9,190 bases of DNA from Candidatus Heimdallarchaeota archaeon (GCA_023128635.1 JAGMDP010000100.1:1-9190); one strand, 5' to 3'; positions 1 to 5,636 are shown, numbered from the stretch's first letter. Notes: generated from the letters alone by a model not told the origin. Numbers and translations: made by a program.

Positions 1-509
1 TAACAGAACAACAATACAATTGTGATTATACAAGTAATGATACTGATAGCGACTTAATCACAGATCAAGAAGAGATTCATCCCGGAACCGATGGTTGGAT
101 AACTAACCCCACAAAAGAAGACACAGATTTTGATGGGTACTTTGATTATGATGAAATACATGTCTTTTTTACAGACCCAACTGATAAATTTGATAGTCCA
201 TACTATTCCCAACCACTTATGTGTAGGAGATTCAGAGGATTAAGTGATGGGATACATAAAATAACATTCAGTTGGTCTCAACCAAAGAATTACCTGCCAG
301 GTTGGTATTACATGTTACTCATTGTGAATGGTACTTTAGAAACAAAGATTTATTCAGGAATATCTAGAACTTTTACTTATATCCCCACTCCAGACGTATT
401 TATTACCTACCAAGTTTATTGCTATAAAACCTATGACAATCGAGGTATCTATGCTCAATGGTCTGGTAGTATTTTTAGTGTTCATGTAGATGTTGAAAAT
501 CCAGAATAA
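1..509 (+). CDS. C-terminal part of a secreted or surface protein with thrombospondin type 3-like calcium-binding repeats (5' end outside window)
   Basis: The frame is open from the first complete codon (base 3) to TAA at 507-509, giving 168 visible residues; the ATG at 219 is internal, because acidic repeat sequence continues in frame upstream of it. Visible residues 12-25 and 38-52 carry Asp-rich loops (NDTDSDLITDQEEI and EDTDFDGYFDYDEI), then FFTDPTD. This D-x-D-x-D-G-x-x-D-x-x-E pattern is that of thrombospondin type 3 repeats, which bind calcium in extracellular proteins. Residues about 80-168 are rich in aromatic and beta-branched residues with a WSQP...GWYY...WSGS pattern, probably a beta-sandwich domain of Ig or fibronectin-III kind (inference). 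There is no C-terminal membrane segment or sorting signal, so the protein is either released or anchored through the unseen N-terminus. A role in the cell envelope or adhesion is inference; the repeats are clear. Confidence 0.8.
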   Translation, partial: TEQQYNCDYTSNDTDSDLITDQEEIHPGTDGWITNPTKEDTDFDGYFDYDEIHVFFTDPTDKFDSPYYSQPLMCRRFRGLSDGIHKITFSWSQPKNYLPGWYYMLLIVNGTLETKIYSGISRTFTYIPTPDVFITYQVYCYKTYDNRGIYAQWSGSIFSVHVDVENPE

Positions 510-554
510 GAGAGATTTTACTTGCTCTACTATTTCTTCAGTTTAAACGTTCAT

Positions 555-563
555 TTTATAAAA
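555..563 (+). promoter_or_regulatory. TATA box for the GNAT gene, consistent with a leaderless mRNA
   Basis: TTTATAAAA is centred about 26 bases before the ATG at 585. In archaea transcription starts about 22-28 bases downstream of the TATA centre, so the transcript would begin at or next to that ATG. No Shine-Dalgarno sequence precedes the ATG, as expected for a leaderless mRNA. The box lies downstream of another in-frame ATG at 522, which argues against that upstream start. Confidence 0.55.
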
Positions 564-584
564 AAGAAAAACTGTCTATCAATT

Positions 585-1343
585 ATGCCTAATAAACAAT
601 TAATAAGATTTTACCAAGAACTTTCGACAAACGCTTGGCCCGCAAAGTATTATTATTTGTTAAATGGTTGGGTAGCGAGAATTTCTGAAGGAATAACAAA
701 AAGAGCCAACAGTATTATGCCTTTGACTTATTATGGTGATAAACTTCTAAAAGACATTCAAGTTGCAGAAGCAATATATACTAAAAATGAATTACCTGTT
801 ATTTTTCAACTACCAGATTATTATGAACCAAAGAATCTTCTCGAGACACTTCTTGAAAAAGGCTATAAAATAATAGATGAAACTCTTGTGATGACTGCAA
901 ATATTAAAGATATGCTTGATATTCCAATCAATCAAGATTTTACATATCAAAATACTGCCGAAGCAAAGAATGAATGGTTTAACTCAATGTCAGTATCTGG
1001 AAGAGGAACACAAGAACGAATAGAAGGACAGAAAGCAATCATAAATAGAATCCTTCAACCTAAAAGCTTCTTTTCTGCTAAACGAGAAAAAGAAATTGTC
1101 GGAATTGGTATGGCCGTCCTCGAACAAGGAAATTTAGGAATTTTTGATATGCTGATAAATCCTGCTGTTCGTCGTCAAGGAATTGCTGGTTCTTTAATAG
1201 CTAAAATGGTGGACTGGGGAAAAGAGAATTCAATTCAAAGTACTTATTTGTGTGTGCAAGGAGATAATCAACCTGCAATAGCTCTCTACAAGAGAGTTGG
1301 ATTGAGAGAAAGTTTTCGCTATCGCTATCTAATAAAAAAATAA
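585..1343 (+). CDS. GNAT family N-acetyltransferase
   Basis: 252 residues. The enzyme should transfer an acetyl group from acetyl-CoA to an amine; the substrate is unknown. The C-terminal GNAT domain is clear: strand 4 IVGIGMAVLE (171-180), a long strand GIFDMLINPAV, then the acetyl-CoA pyrophosphate loop R196-x-x-G199-x-A201 in VRRQGIAGSL, and later N228 and Y235 in GDNQPAIALYKRVGL. The N-terminal segment (about 8-50) with LNGWVARISEGITKRANS is typical of a GNAT subgroup that has a degenerate first half. The ATG at 585 is preferred over an in-frame ATG at 522 because family similarity begins just after it and a TATA box lies between the two. It is a single-gene unit, followed by a hairpin terminator. 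I am confident of the fold, not of the substrate. Confidence 0.88.
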   Translation: MPNKQLIRFYQELSTNAWPAKYYYLLNGWVARISEGITKRANSIMPLTYYGDKLLKDIQVAEAIYTKNELPVIFQLPDYYEPKNLLETLLEKGYKIIDETLVMTANIKDMLDIPINQDFTYQNTAEAKNEWFNSMSVSGRGTQERIEGQKAIINRILQPKSFFSAKREKEIVGIGMAVLEQGNLGIFDMLINPAVRRQGIAGSLIAKMVDWGKENSIQSTYLCVQGDNQPAIALYKRVGLRESFRYRYLIKK

Positions 1344-1344
1344 G

Positions 1345-1370
1345 AAAATCTTAGAAAATATCAGATTTTT
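1345..1370 (+). terminator. Hairpin terminator after the GNAT gene
   Basis: AAAATCT (1345-1351) and AGATTTT (1363-1369) form a perfect 7-bp inverted repeat with an 11-base loop. It starts 2 bases after the stop codon, and the descending arm ends in a five-T run (1366-1370). It separates this gene from the promoter of the next one. Confidence 0.5.
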
Positions 1371-1384
1371 ATCATCCGACAACA

Positions 1385-1392
1385 TATAAATA
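1385..1392 (+). promoter_or_regulatory. TATA box for the 119-residue protein gene
   Basis: TATAAATA is a near-consensus archaeal TATA box. Its centre lies about 37 bases before the ATG at 1425. Transcription should start near 1412-1414, leaving a very short leader that contains the SD site GAGGG (1414-1418). Confidence 0.6.
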
Positions 1393-1424
1393 CTAGACAA
1401 TTAAATTTGAATTGAGGGTTACAA

Positions 1425-1784
1425 ATGAGTGATAATGTCGATTACTATATCCATTTAGGAATAGCTGTAAGAATACCTATGGCTTTTGAGAAATTCTGCG
1501 ACAAAAATTATTCTCTCAAGGAAGAAATCCCGGAAGGAATAGATGAATCTTCTGAAGATGCTCGAGTAAAAACTATCTTCCATATCTTCAATAAAGAAAA
1601 AGAAAAAGTGGCTACATTTAATCCAATAGGTGAATATCAATGCCTGAAAGATTCTTTCAAAGACATTTTTAATCGAATGGTTGAAGATATAGAATATGCC
1701 GCCTATAAAGCTAAGAAAGCCCAAGATGAAATTGATAAAAAACTCGCTGAAAGATTTGATGAAGAAATCAATCTTGATGAATAG
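1425..1784 (+). CDS. Small acidic protein of unknown function
   Basis: 119 residues; I do not recognise the family. The start is well supported: ATG at 1425 has GAGGG six bases upstream and a consensus TATA box at 1385. There is no signal peptide or membrane segment, so it is probably cytoplasmic. The first half (about 5-65) looks mixed alpha/beta, with a stretch VKTIFHIFNKEKEKVATFNP that could be a beta-hairpin. The second half (about 70-119) is highly charged and helical (FNRMVEDIEYAAYKAKKAQDEIDKKLAERF), possibly a single amphipathic helix or short coiled coil for self-association. There are two Cys (25, 73) but no metal-binding pattern. Codon use resembles that of neighbouring genes. It is a single-gene unit between a terminator upstream and a T-rich terminator downstream. 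Confidence 0.8.
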   Translation: MSDNVDYYIHLGIAVRIPMAFEKFCDKNYSLKEEIPEGIDESSEDARVKTIFHIFNKEKEKVATFNPIGEYQCLKDSFKDIFNRMVEDIEYAAYKAKKAQDEIDKKLAERFDEEINLDE

Positions 1785-1794
1785 TTTGTTCTCG

Positions 1795-1828
1795 TTTTTT
1801 TATTTTTCTTTGTTTTGTGTGTTTTTTT
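1795..1828 (+). terminator. T-rich terminator after the 119-residue protein gene
   Basis: Three T-runs (1795-1800, 1803-1807, 1822-1828) lie 10-44 bases after the stop codon, in a stretch that is almost all T and G. Such U-tracts are the main intrinsic termination signal for archaeal RNA polymerase. No hairpin is needed or seen. Confidence 0.65.
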
Positions 1829-1980
1829 ATCTTGAAAATCCTATTCTGTCAGAAGAGAAAAGATTATCAATCAAGTTTGTGAGATTTATTAAACTGTTAT
1901 CAAATATCATACAGAAAATTAGAACATCAATAATCTTTCAATAGCTAAATCGATCATAATTTGTGAGAAGCTGATTTGAA

Positions 1981-2790
1981 ATGTTAAATATTGAACAAGG
2001 TAATTTACCGATTTATGAAAAAACGATTGATAAAGACCTCTCTGTTTCCTATTATTATTCAAAGGGGAGCATAGATATTACAATTGTTTTAATTCATGGT
2101 CTAGGTTCAACAAAAGAAGATTTTCTTTCAATTCTTAATTATGAAGAATTGACTTCTTATGACATTATTTTTGCTGATCTCGTAGGTCATGGGGATTCCT
2201 CAACACCAAAAAAATTCTCCTACACTATGGATGACCAAGCAAAAGTCCTATACAACTTGTTGCAAATCCTTTCTATGAAATCAGAAGTCGTAATTATTGC
2301 TCATTCAATGGGTGGACCAATAGCAATTTCATTAGCGCAGATGCTTGGCTACAATGTAGCTGGAATTGTGTATGCTGAGGGAAACTTGGATGAAAGTGAT
2401 TGTTTCTTTTCAAAAACTATCGCTACTGAGCATTCACTCGAAGAATGGAAAACAAAAGCTTTTCAAAACATAGTACAAAAACTGAAGCAAGATCCAAGTA
2501 GTCAGGAGTATGTGAGGTCCTTTAAAAAAGCGGGCCCTCTAACCACATACAAATCATCTCAAGATTTATACAATCTTTCAATAGAAGAGAAAATTTTGAA
2601 AAAATTAGTACAGTTATCTGTTCCTGTATTAGCAATATATGGAGAAACCAATAAAGGAAAATATACTTCAGAAAACAAGATAGCAACCGAATTTCCTATG
2701 TGTTTCATACCAGAAGCTGCTCATTCTATGATGATTGAGAATCCTGATGCATTCTACCAGGCAGTAATAGATTTCCTCCTCCAATTCTGA
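1981..2790 (+). CDS. Alpha/beta-hydrolase fold protein
   Basis: 269 residues, normal for a single-domain alpha/beta hydrolase of the BioH/MhpC-like class; esterase, lipase or C-C hydrolase activity is possible and the substrate is unknown. Visible motifs: oxyanion loop VLIHGLGST (H39-G40), D66 in FADLVGHGDSS, nucleophile elbow AHSMGG with Ser109 (Ala replaces the usual first Gly), and catalytic His248 in PEAAHSMM near the C-terminus. The catalytic acid is ambiguous: the usual place after strand 7 reads IYGETNKG (Glu222, not Asp), while after strand 6 there is YAEGNLDESD (Glu133), a site used in some subfamilies. No signal peptide is present, so it is probably cytoplasmic. The start is the only reasonable ATG before the fold; the upstream SD and TATA are weak. 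A poly-T terminator follows. Confidence 0.88.
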   Translation: MLNIEQGNLPIYEKTIDKDLSVSYYYSKGSIDITIVLIHGLGSTKEDFLSILNYEELTSYDIIFADLVGHGDSSTPKKFSYTMDDQAKVLYNLLQILSMKSEVVIIAHSMGGPIAISLAQMLGYNVAGIVYAEGNLDESDCFFSKTIATEHSLEEWKTKAFQNIVQKLKQDPSSQEYVRSFKKAGPLTTYKSSQDLYNLSIEEKILKKLVQLSVPVLAIYGETNKGKYTSENKIATEFPMCFIPEAAHSMMIENPDAFYQAVIDFLLQF

Positions 2791-2798
2791 AATAGCCA

Positions 2799-2807
2799 TT
2801 TTTTTTT
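2799..2807 (+). terminator. Poly-T terminator after the alpha/beta-hydrolase gene
   Basis: A run of nine T residues begins 9 bases after the stop codon at 2788-2790. It is followed by a 6-bp inverted repeat, AAAATC (2813-2818)/GATTTT (2826-2831), which may form a small hairpin just downstream. Confidence 0.65.
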
Positions 2808-2945
2808 CTAGTAAAATCCTCCGCAGATTTTGGAGATTTCTGAGTCGACAAAATGTGTGCCACAAGCGTAAGGTTAAAAGACAAGAAAACTGCGTTTAGA
2901 ATTGTTAAAATTAACTTTTTGCAACTCTCGTATCATCTGTCGAAT

Positions 2946-3031
2946 TTGCAGAGGTTAAATATGGTATGTTAACCATAGGTGAATATAGGTTGAATTAATC
3001 TGCAATCTATGCCGAGGTGTTGGGTTCAACC
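2946..3031 (+). repeat. Nested, partly exclusive inverted repeats upstream of the receiver gene
   Basis: The gene-free stretch 2791-3066 holds several perfect inverted repeats. The outer pair is TTGCAGA (2946-2952)/TCTGCAA (2999-3005). Directly inside it lies GGTTAA (2953-2958)/TTAACC (2969-2974). A third pair, GGTTGAA (2988-2994)/TTCAACC (3025-3031), competes with the outer one. The arm TTAACC can also pair with GGTTGA at 2988-2993. The motif AGGTTAAA or a close variant recurs as direct repeats at 2871, 2952, 2977 and 2987, the last two exactly 10 bases apart. The element lies upstream of the TATA box at 3034, so it could be a set of regulator sites or a small structured RNA; the sequence alone does not decide. 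Confidence 0.5.
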
Positions 3032-3033
3032 AA

Positions 3034-3040
3034 TTTTAAA
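3034..3040 (+). promoter_or_regulatory. TATA box for the receiver gene, consistent with a leaderless mRNA
   Basis: TTTTAAA is centred 30 bases before the ATG at 3067, and no SD site lies between. The transcript would start at or a few bases before the start codon. Confidence 0.5.
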
Positions 3041-3066
3041 GAACTGGTAGAAAAGTTGATCTTAAA

Positions 3067-3447
3067 ATGGATGAAAATAATAAGAATTTGAAAATAATGA
3101 TTGTTGAAGACGATCCACTTATTAGACAATTGTATGAGCAGATTCTTAGTGAAAAAGGGTATCAAGTGATTTGTGTTGCTGCTGATGGTGTAGAAGCAAT
3201 TAAATTATATCAAAAACTCGAAGAGAAACCGGATCTAATAATCCTTGATTTCAGAATGCCAAAGAAAAACGGTCTTGAAGTTTCTCAAGAGATTCTTAAT
3301 TATAATTCCTCTACAGATATTCTCATGATTAGTGGTGATCCGCTTTTTGATAGAAAAGCAGTAATCAGTCGTGGCGTAAATGTAATGCAAAAACCTGTGA
3401 ATATTAATGTATTATTACAGGAAATTAGAATGATTGGTGGATATTAG
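3067..3447 (+). CDS. Stand-alone response regulator receiver domain (CheY-like)
   Basis: 126 residues, exactly one REC domain with no output domain. The acidic pocket is complete: Glu14-Asp15-Asp16 in MIVEDDPLIR, phospho-acceptor Asp61 in LIILDFRMPKKNG, Ser89 in ILMISGDP (the conserved Ser/Thr switch) and Lys109 in VMQKPVN. It should therefore be phosphorylated by a histidine kinase and signal by protein-protein contact, as chemotaxis CheY or phosphorelay Spo0F-type proteins do. No kinase, chemotaxis or archaellum gene lies in the window, so its partner is encoded elsewhere (orphan regulator). The start is the first in-frame ATG and is supported by a TATA box 30 bases upstream. The 276-base upstream region with multiple inverted repeats suggests regulated expression. 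It converges on the flavodoxin gene across a short hairpin. Confidence 0.93.
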   Translation: MDENNKNLKIMIVEDDPLIRQLYEQILSEKGYQVICVAADGVEAIKLYQKLEEKPDLIILDFRMPKKNGLEVSQEILNYNSSTDILMISGDPLFDRKAVISRGVNVMQKPVNINVLLQEIRMIGGY

Positions 3448-3449
3448 AA

Positions 3450-3469
3450 TAAATTAGGTATCTAATTTA
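3450..3469. terminator. Hairpin between convergent receiver and flavodoxin genes
   Basis: TAAATTAG (3450-3457) and CTAATTTA (3462-3469) form a perfect 8-bp inverted repeat with the 4-base loop GTAT. It fills nearly all of the 23 bases between the two stop codons. Neither side has a long T-run directly after the stem, so its strength as a terminator is uncertain. Confidence 0.45.
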
Positions 3470-3470
3470 C

Positions 3471-3965
3471 TCATTCACCAGCTTTTTGCTGAATCTTTTT
3501 TGCCCATTTTTTAGCTTCTTTTACAAGTGCTTCGGTGTTCTTCTTTAGAGGTTCGACGTACTCTGACACACCAAGAATAGTATTTTTCTTTAGAATATCA
3601 CCCATGTCTGCTAGTACTCCTTCTGCACTACCCGCACAGCAAGCAAACAGTCCAATCTTTTTATTTTCGATTTTGACTTTCTTTAAGAATGAGCGAACAA
3701 CAGGATTGAGTCTCCAAGCCCAAACTGGTGTACCAAGAAAGATAAGATCATATTTACTGAAATCTATGTCGGTTTTTTCCAATCTAATATTCTTCTTTGT
3801 CATGGATTCAAACCCACCTCGAAAATAGAGCATGAAACCACCAGATGATTTGATATCCTTTGCTCGCTGAATTTCAAATAATTCAGCGTTAACTTCTGAA
3901 GCAATTGATTCTGCCATGAGTTTTGTATTACCAGTTTTTGAATAATAAATAACTAAGCTTTTCAT
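3471..3965 (-). CDS. Flavodoxin family protein
   Basis: 164 residues, typical of a short-chain flavodoxin or flavodoxin-like FMN protein, acting as a cytoplasmic one-electron or two-electron carrier or quinone/disulfide-type reductase. The FMN phosphate loop is SKTGNT at residues 9-14, directly after the first strand KSLVIYY. The second FMN-contact loop is LGTPVWAWRLNP (77-88), with Trp82 and Trp84, and the third is FACCAGSAEG (107-116). Between 40 and 60 lies a basic, Gly/Phe-rich insertion (GGFMLYFRGGFESMTKK), as in the MPTase-like menaquinone/protoporphyrinogen-type flavodoxins. The start ATG (3965-3963) has GAGGAAGAG about ten bases upstream. A 16-bp palindrome lies close to the probable transcription start, suggesting regulation, possibly by redox or stress (inference). 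Partner proteins are not visible nearby. Confidence 0.9.
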   Translation of the reverse strand: MKSLVIYYSKTGNTKLMAESIASEVNAELFEIQRAKDIKSSGGFMLYFRGGFESMTKKNIRLEKTDIDFSKYDLIFLGTPVWAWRLNPVVRSFLKKVKIENKKIGLFACCAGSAEGVLADMGDILKKNTILGVSEYVEPLKKNTEALVKEAKKWAKKIQQKAGE

Positions 3966-4002
3966 TTCTTCTCTTCCTCGTAGTTCTTGGATTCCTTTAA
4001 TT

Positions 4003-4018
4003 ATGTTTCATCAAACAT
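4003..4018. promoter_or_regulatory. Operator-like palindrome in the flavodoxin/glycosylase divergent region
   Basis: ATGTTTCATCAAACAT is a perfect inverted repeat of 6-base arms (ATGTTT/AAACAT) around CATC. It lies next to the presumed flavodoxin TATA box (4020-4026), on its transcribed side near the expected start site. A dimeric winged-helix repressor bound here would block flavodoxin transcription. The site is about 30 bases from the TATA box of the opposite gene, so it could influence both. Confidence 0.4.
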
Positions 4019-4019
4019 C

Positions 4020-4026
4020 ATTTAAA
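4020..4026 (-). promoter_or_regulatory. Probable TATA box for the flavodoxin gene
   Basis: On the minus strand this reads TTTAAAT, 55-61 bases before the start codon. Transcription would begin near 3996-3998, leaving a leader of about 30 bases that contains the SD site. Another AT-rich candidate (CATAATTAAAG) is closer to the gene but would leave almost no room for the SD. Confidence 0.35.
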
Positions 4027-4047
4027 CTCTTTCATGCTTGAGAAATT

Positions 4048-4056
4048 TTTATAATA
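4048..4056 (+). promoter_or_regulatory. TATA box for the DNA glycosylase gene
   Basis: TTTATAATA matches the archaeal TATA consensus. It is centred about 69 bases before the GTG start, predicting a leader of some 40 bases that includes the SD GAGGT (4108-4112). Confidence 0.5.
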
Positions 4057-4120
4057 GTAAAGATCTTCATTTTTCAATTGCAAGGATAAAGGAAAAAGAA
4101 ATTATAAGAGGTAATTCAAA

Positions 4121-4693
4121 GTGGTCAAAAGATGTGAATGGGGGTTGAATCATCAAATCTCCATAGATTATCACGATAAGGAATGGGGTGTTCCAGTCCA
4201 TGATGACAAAGTACTGTTTGAATTCTTAGTTTTAGAAGGAGCTCAAGCAGGATTAAGTTGGATAACAATTCTCAAGAGAAGAGAGAATTATCGGAAGGCA
4301 TTCGATGATTTCGATTTTGAGAAAATCGTAAAATACAGTGAAGAGAAAATTCTCGAATTATTACAAAATCCAGGAATCATACGAAATAAACTAAAAATAC
4401 GTTCTACTATTACAAATGCTCAAGCATTTATTGAAGTCCGAAAAGAATTCGGTACATTTGATAAATACCTTTGGAGTTTTGTTGATAACAGACCAATTCA
4501 AAACAAATGGAAAAGCATGAAAGAACTTCCAGCGAAAACTGAGCTTTCAGAACAAATCTGTAAGGATTTGAAAAAACGAGGTTTCAGATTTGTGGGACCT
4601 ACCATTGTTTATGCTTATATGCAAGCTGTTGGAATGGTAAATGATCATACAATTGATTGTTATCGTTATAAGGAACTAAAAAACCCTAAGTAA
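4121..4693 (+). CDS. tag: DNA-3-methyladenine glycosylase I
   Basis: 190 residues, the usual length. It removes 3-methyladenine from alkylated DNA by cleaving the N-glycosidic bond, leaving an abasic site for base excision repair. The four zinc ligands known from E. coli Tag (Cys4, His17, His175, Cys179) are present shifted by one: Cys5 in MVKRCEWG, His18 in DYHDKEWG, and His176/Cys180 in NDHTIDCYRY. Glu39 and Trp47, in LEGAQAGLSWITIL, match the base-pocket residues Glu38 and Trp46. The segment KRGFRFVGPTIVYAYMQAVGMVNDH is also family-typical. The GTG start at 4121 is preferred because Cys5 follows at the expected spacing and GAGGT lies eight bases upstream. Its 37-base gap to the MBL gene allows cotranscription. 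Tag is mostly bacterial; an archaeal copy probably has a transferred origin (inference). Confidence 0.95.
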   Translation: MVKRCEWGLNHQISIDYHDKEWGVPVHDDKVLFEFLVLEGAQAGLSWITILKRRENYRKAFDDFDFEKIVKYSEEKILELLQNPGIIRNKLKIRSTITNAQAFIEVRKEFGTFDKYLWSFVDNRPIQNKWKSMKELPAKTELSEQICKDLKKRGFRFVGPTIVYAYMQAVGMVNDHTIDCYRYKELKNPK

Positions 4694-4730
4694 AGTAATA
4701 TCTTATTAATTCAAAATCAGTAATCCAAAT

Positions 4731-5636
4731 ATGTCGTATTTTGAAGTAACTAAAAATGTCGTAGCTGCTAATGCTACAAATCGTGAAAAATCAAAAGTAA
4801 ATAATGCCGCTCAAACAATAGTCATGTCTTGTTTAGCATTACCAGATAAGCTAGTTTTTGTTGATTGTGGAGTCTATTTAGACGTCGCTGAGAAATTCAG
4901 AAAAGATATGGAAAAGAAATTTCAAAGAAAAACAAGCCACCTAATTCTAACACATACACACTGGGACCATATTCTAGCAATGAAAGTTTTCAAAGATGTC
5001 GATATCGTCGTATCAAAGAAAGGCTTAGCTTCACTAAAGAAAGATCTCAAAGGATATTTGAGCCCCGAAGAACTACTCGAGTATGCAGGACAATATGCTG
5101 CAGAAGACACTGTTCTGGCAAATGACATTAGGAATGCCGATTTATTTTTGCCAAATATTGCTGCTAAAGATGAATTTCGTATAAACTCTGGAGAACATGA
5201 AATTCTATTCAAAGTTATTGGTAATCATACTGCAGGTTCAGCGTTTGTTTACTATCCTCAAGAAAAAACCATGTGTGCTGGAGATAATCTACTTGAATGT
5301 TATCCACAATTACTCGACTCGAATTGGAAGACAATGGATCTACTTCAATCATGGGAAGAGATGGATATTGAACACGTGATACCAGGTCATGGAAAACCGG
5401 TTACAAAAGAGTACATCACCAATATTCAATCATATTATAACAAATTGATAACCTTTCTAAAAGAACAAATAAAACAAGATGTTTCATTTAAAAAAGCGCT
5501 TAACAATCCAGAATTACCTGAATATTTTGGTACTACTCAATCGGATTGGTATTATGCTTGTAGACCTACAGCAAATTGGTTGACAGTAAGTATTGAGGGT
5601 TGGTACAAATTCCTGAAGAAGCAAGAGAAGAAGTGA
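4731..5636 (+). CDS. MBL-fold metallo-hydrolase
   Basis: 301 residues with a metallo-beta-lactamase fold. Metal ligands are complete: H75-x-H77-x-D79-H80 in THTHWDH, His166 in IGNHTAGS, Asp185 in MCAGDNLL and His220 in PGHGKP, so a di-zinc (or di-iron) site is expected. The fold covers about residues 28-235, and DAxG-like features (FVDCG at 43-47) fit. The insertion at 95-150 is helical. A C-terminal extension (235-301) holds the aromatic block DWYYACRPTANWLTVSIEGWYKF, which I cannot assign to a named subfamily; a substrate-lid role is inference. The reaction is unknown (thioesters, lactones, phosphodiesters and sulfur compounds are all substrates in this superfamily). The next gene starts 5 bases after its stop, so the two are cotranscribed. 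ATG at 4731 is the first in-frame start; an SD is not evident. Confidence 0.9.
   Translation: MSYFEVTKNVVAANATNREKSKVNNAAQTIVMSCLALPDKLVFVDCGVYLDVAEKFRKDMEKKFQRKTSHLILTHTHWDHILAMKVFKDVDIVVSKKGLASLKKDLKGYLSPEELLEYAGQYAAEDTVLANDIRNADLFLPNIAAKDEFRINSGEHEILFKVIGNHTAGSAFVYYPQEKTMCAGDNLLECYPQLLDSNWKTMDLLQSWEEMDIEHVIPGHGKPVTKEYITNIQSYYNKLITFLKEQIKQDVSFKKALNNPELPEYFGTTQSDWYYACRPTANWLTVSIEGWYKFLKKQEKK

Noticed and set aside
522..584. In-frame N-terminal extension of the GNAT protein from an ATG at 522
   Set aside because: A TATA box lies inside it (555-563), the extra 21 residues do not look like part of the fold, and family-like sequence starts right after the ATG at 585.
1455..1724. 89-residue minus-strand ORF rich in Phe and Ile
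   Set aside because: It lies entirely antisense to the 119-residue gene, which has clear expression signals; the Phe/Ile composition is the reverse complement of Lys/Glu/Asp-rich codons.
2728..2790. Box C/D sRNA-like arrangement (ATGATGA ... CTGA ... CTGA)
   Set aside because: It lies inside the hydrolase coding sequence, the internal D' and C' elements overlap, there are no terminal stems, and the final CTGA is simply the stop codon region.
2668..2865. 65-residue minus-strand ORF over the end of the alpha/beta-hydrolase gene
   Set aside because: It is mostly antisense to a conserved coding region, and I see no motif or convincing start signal for it.
3011..3040. T-arm-like sequence GGGTTCAACC suggesting a tRNA
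   Set aside because: No five-base-pair stem fits around the TTCAAC loop and no acceptor, D-arm or anticodon arm can be assembled around it.
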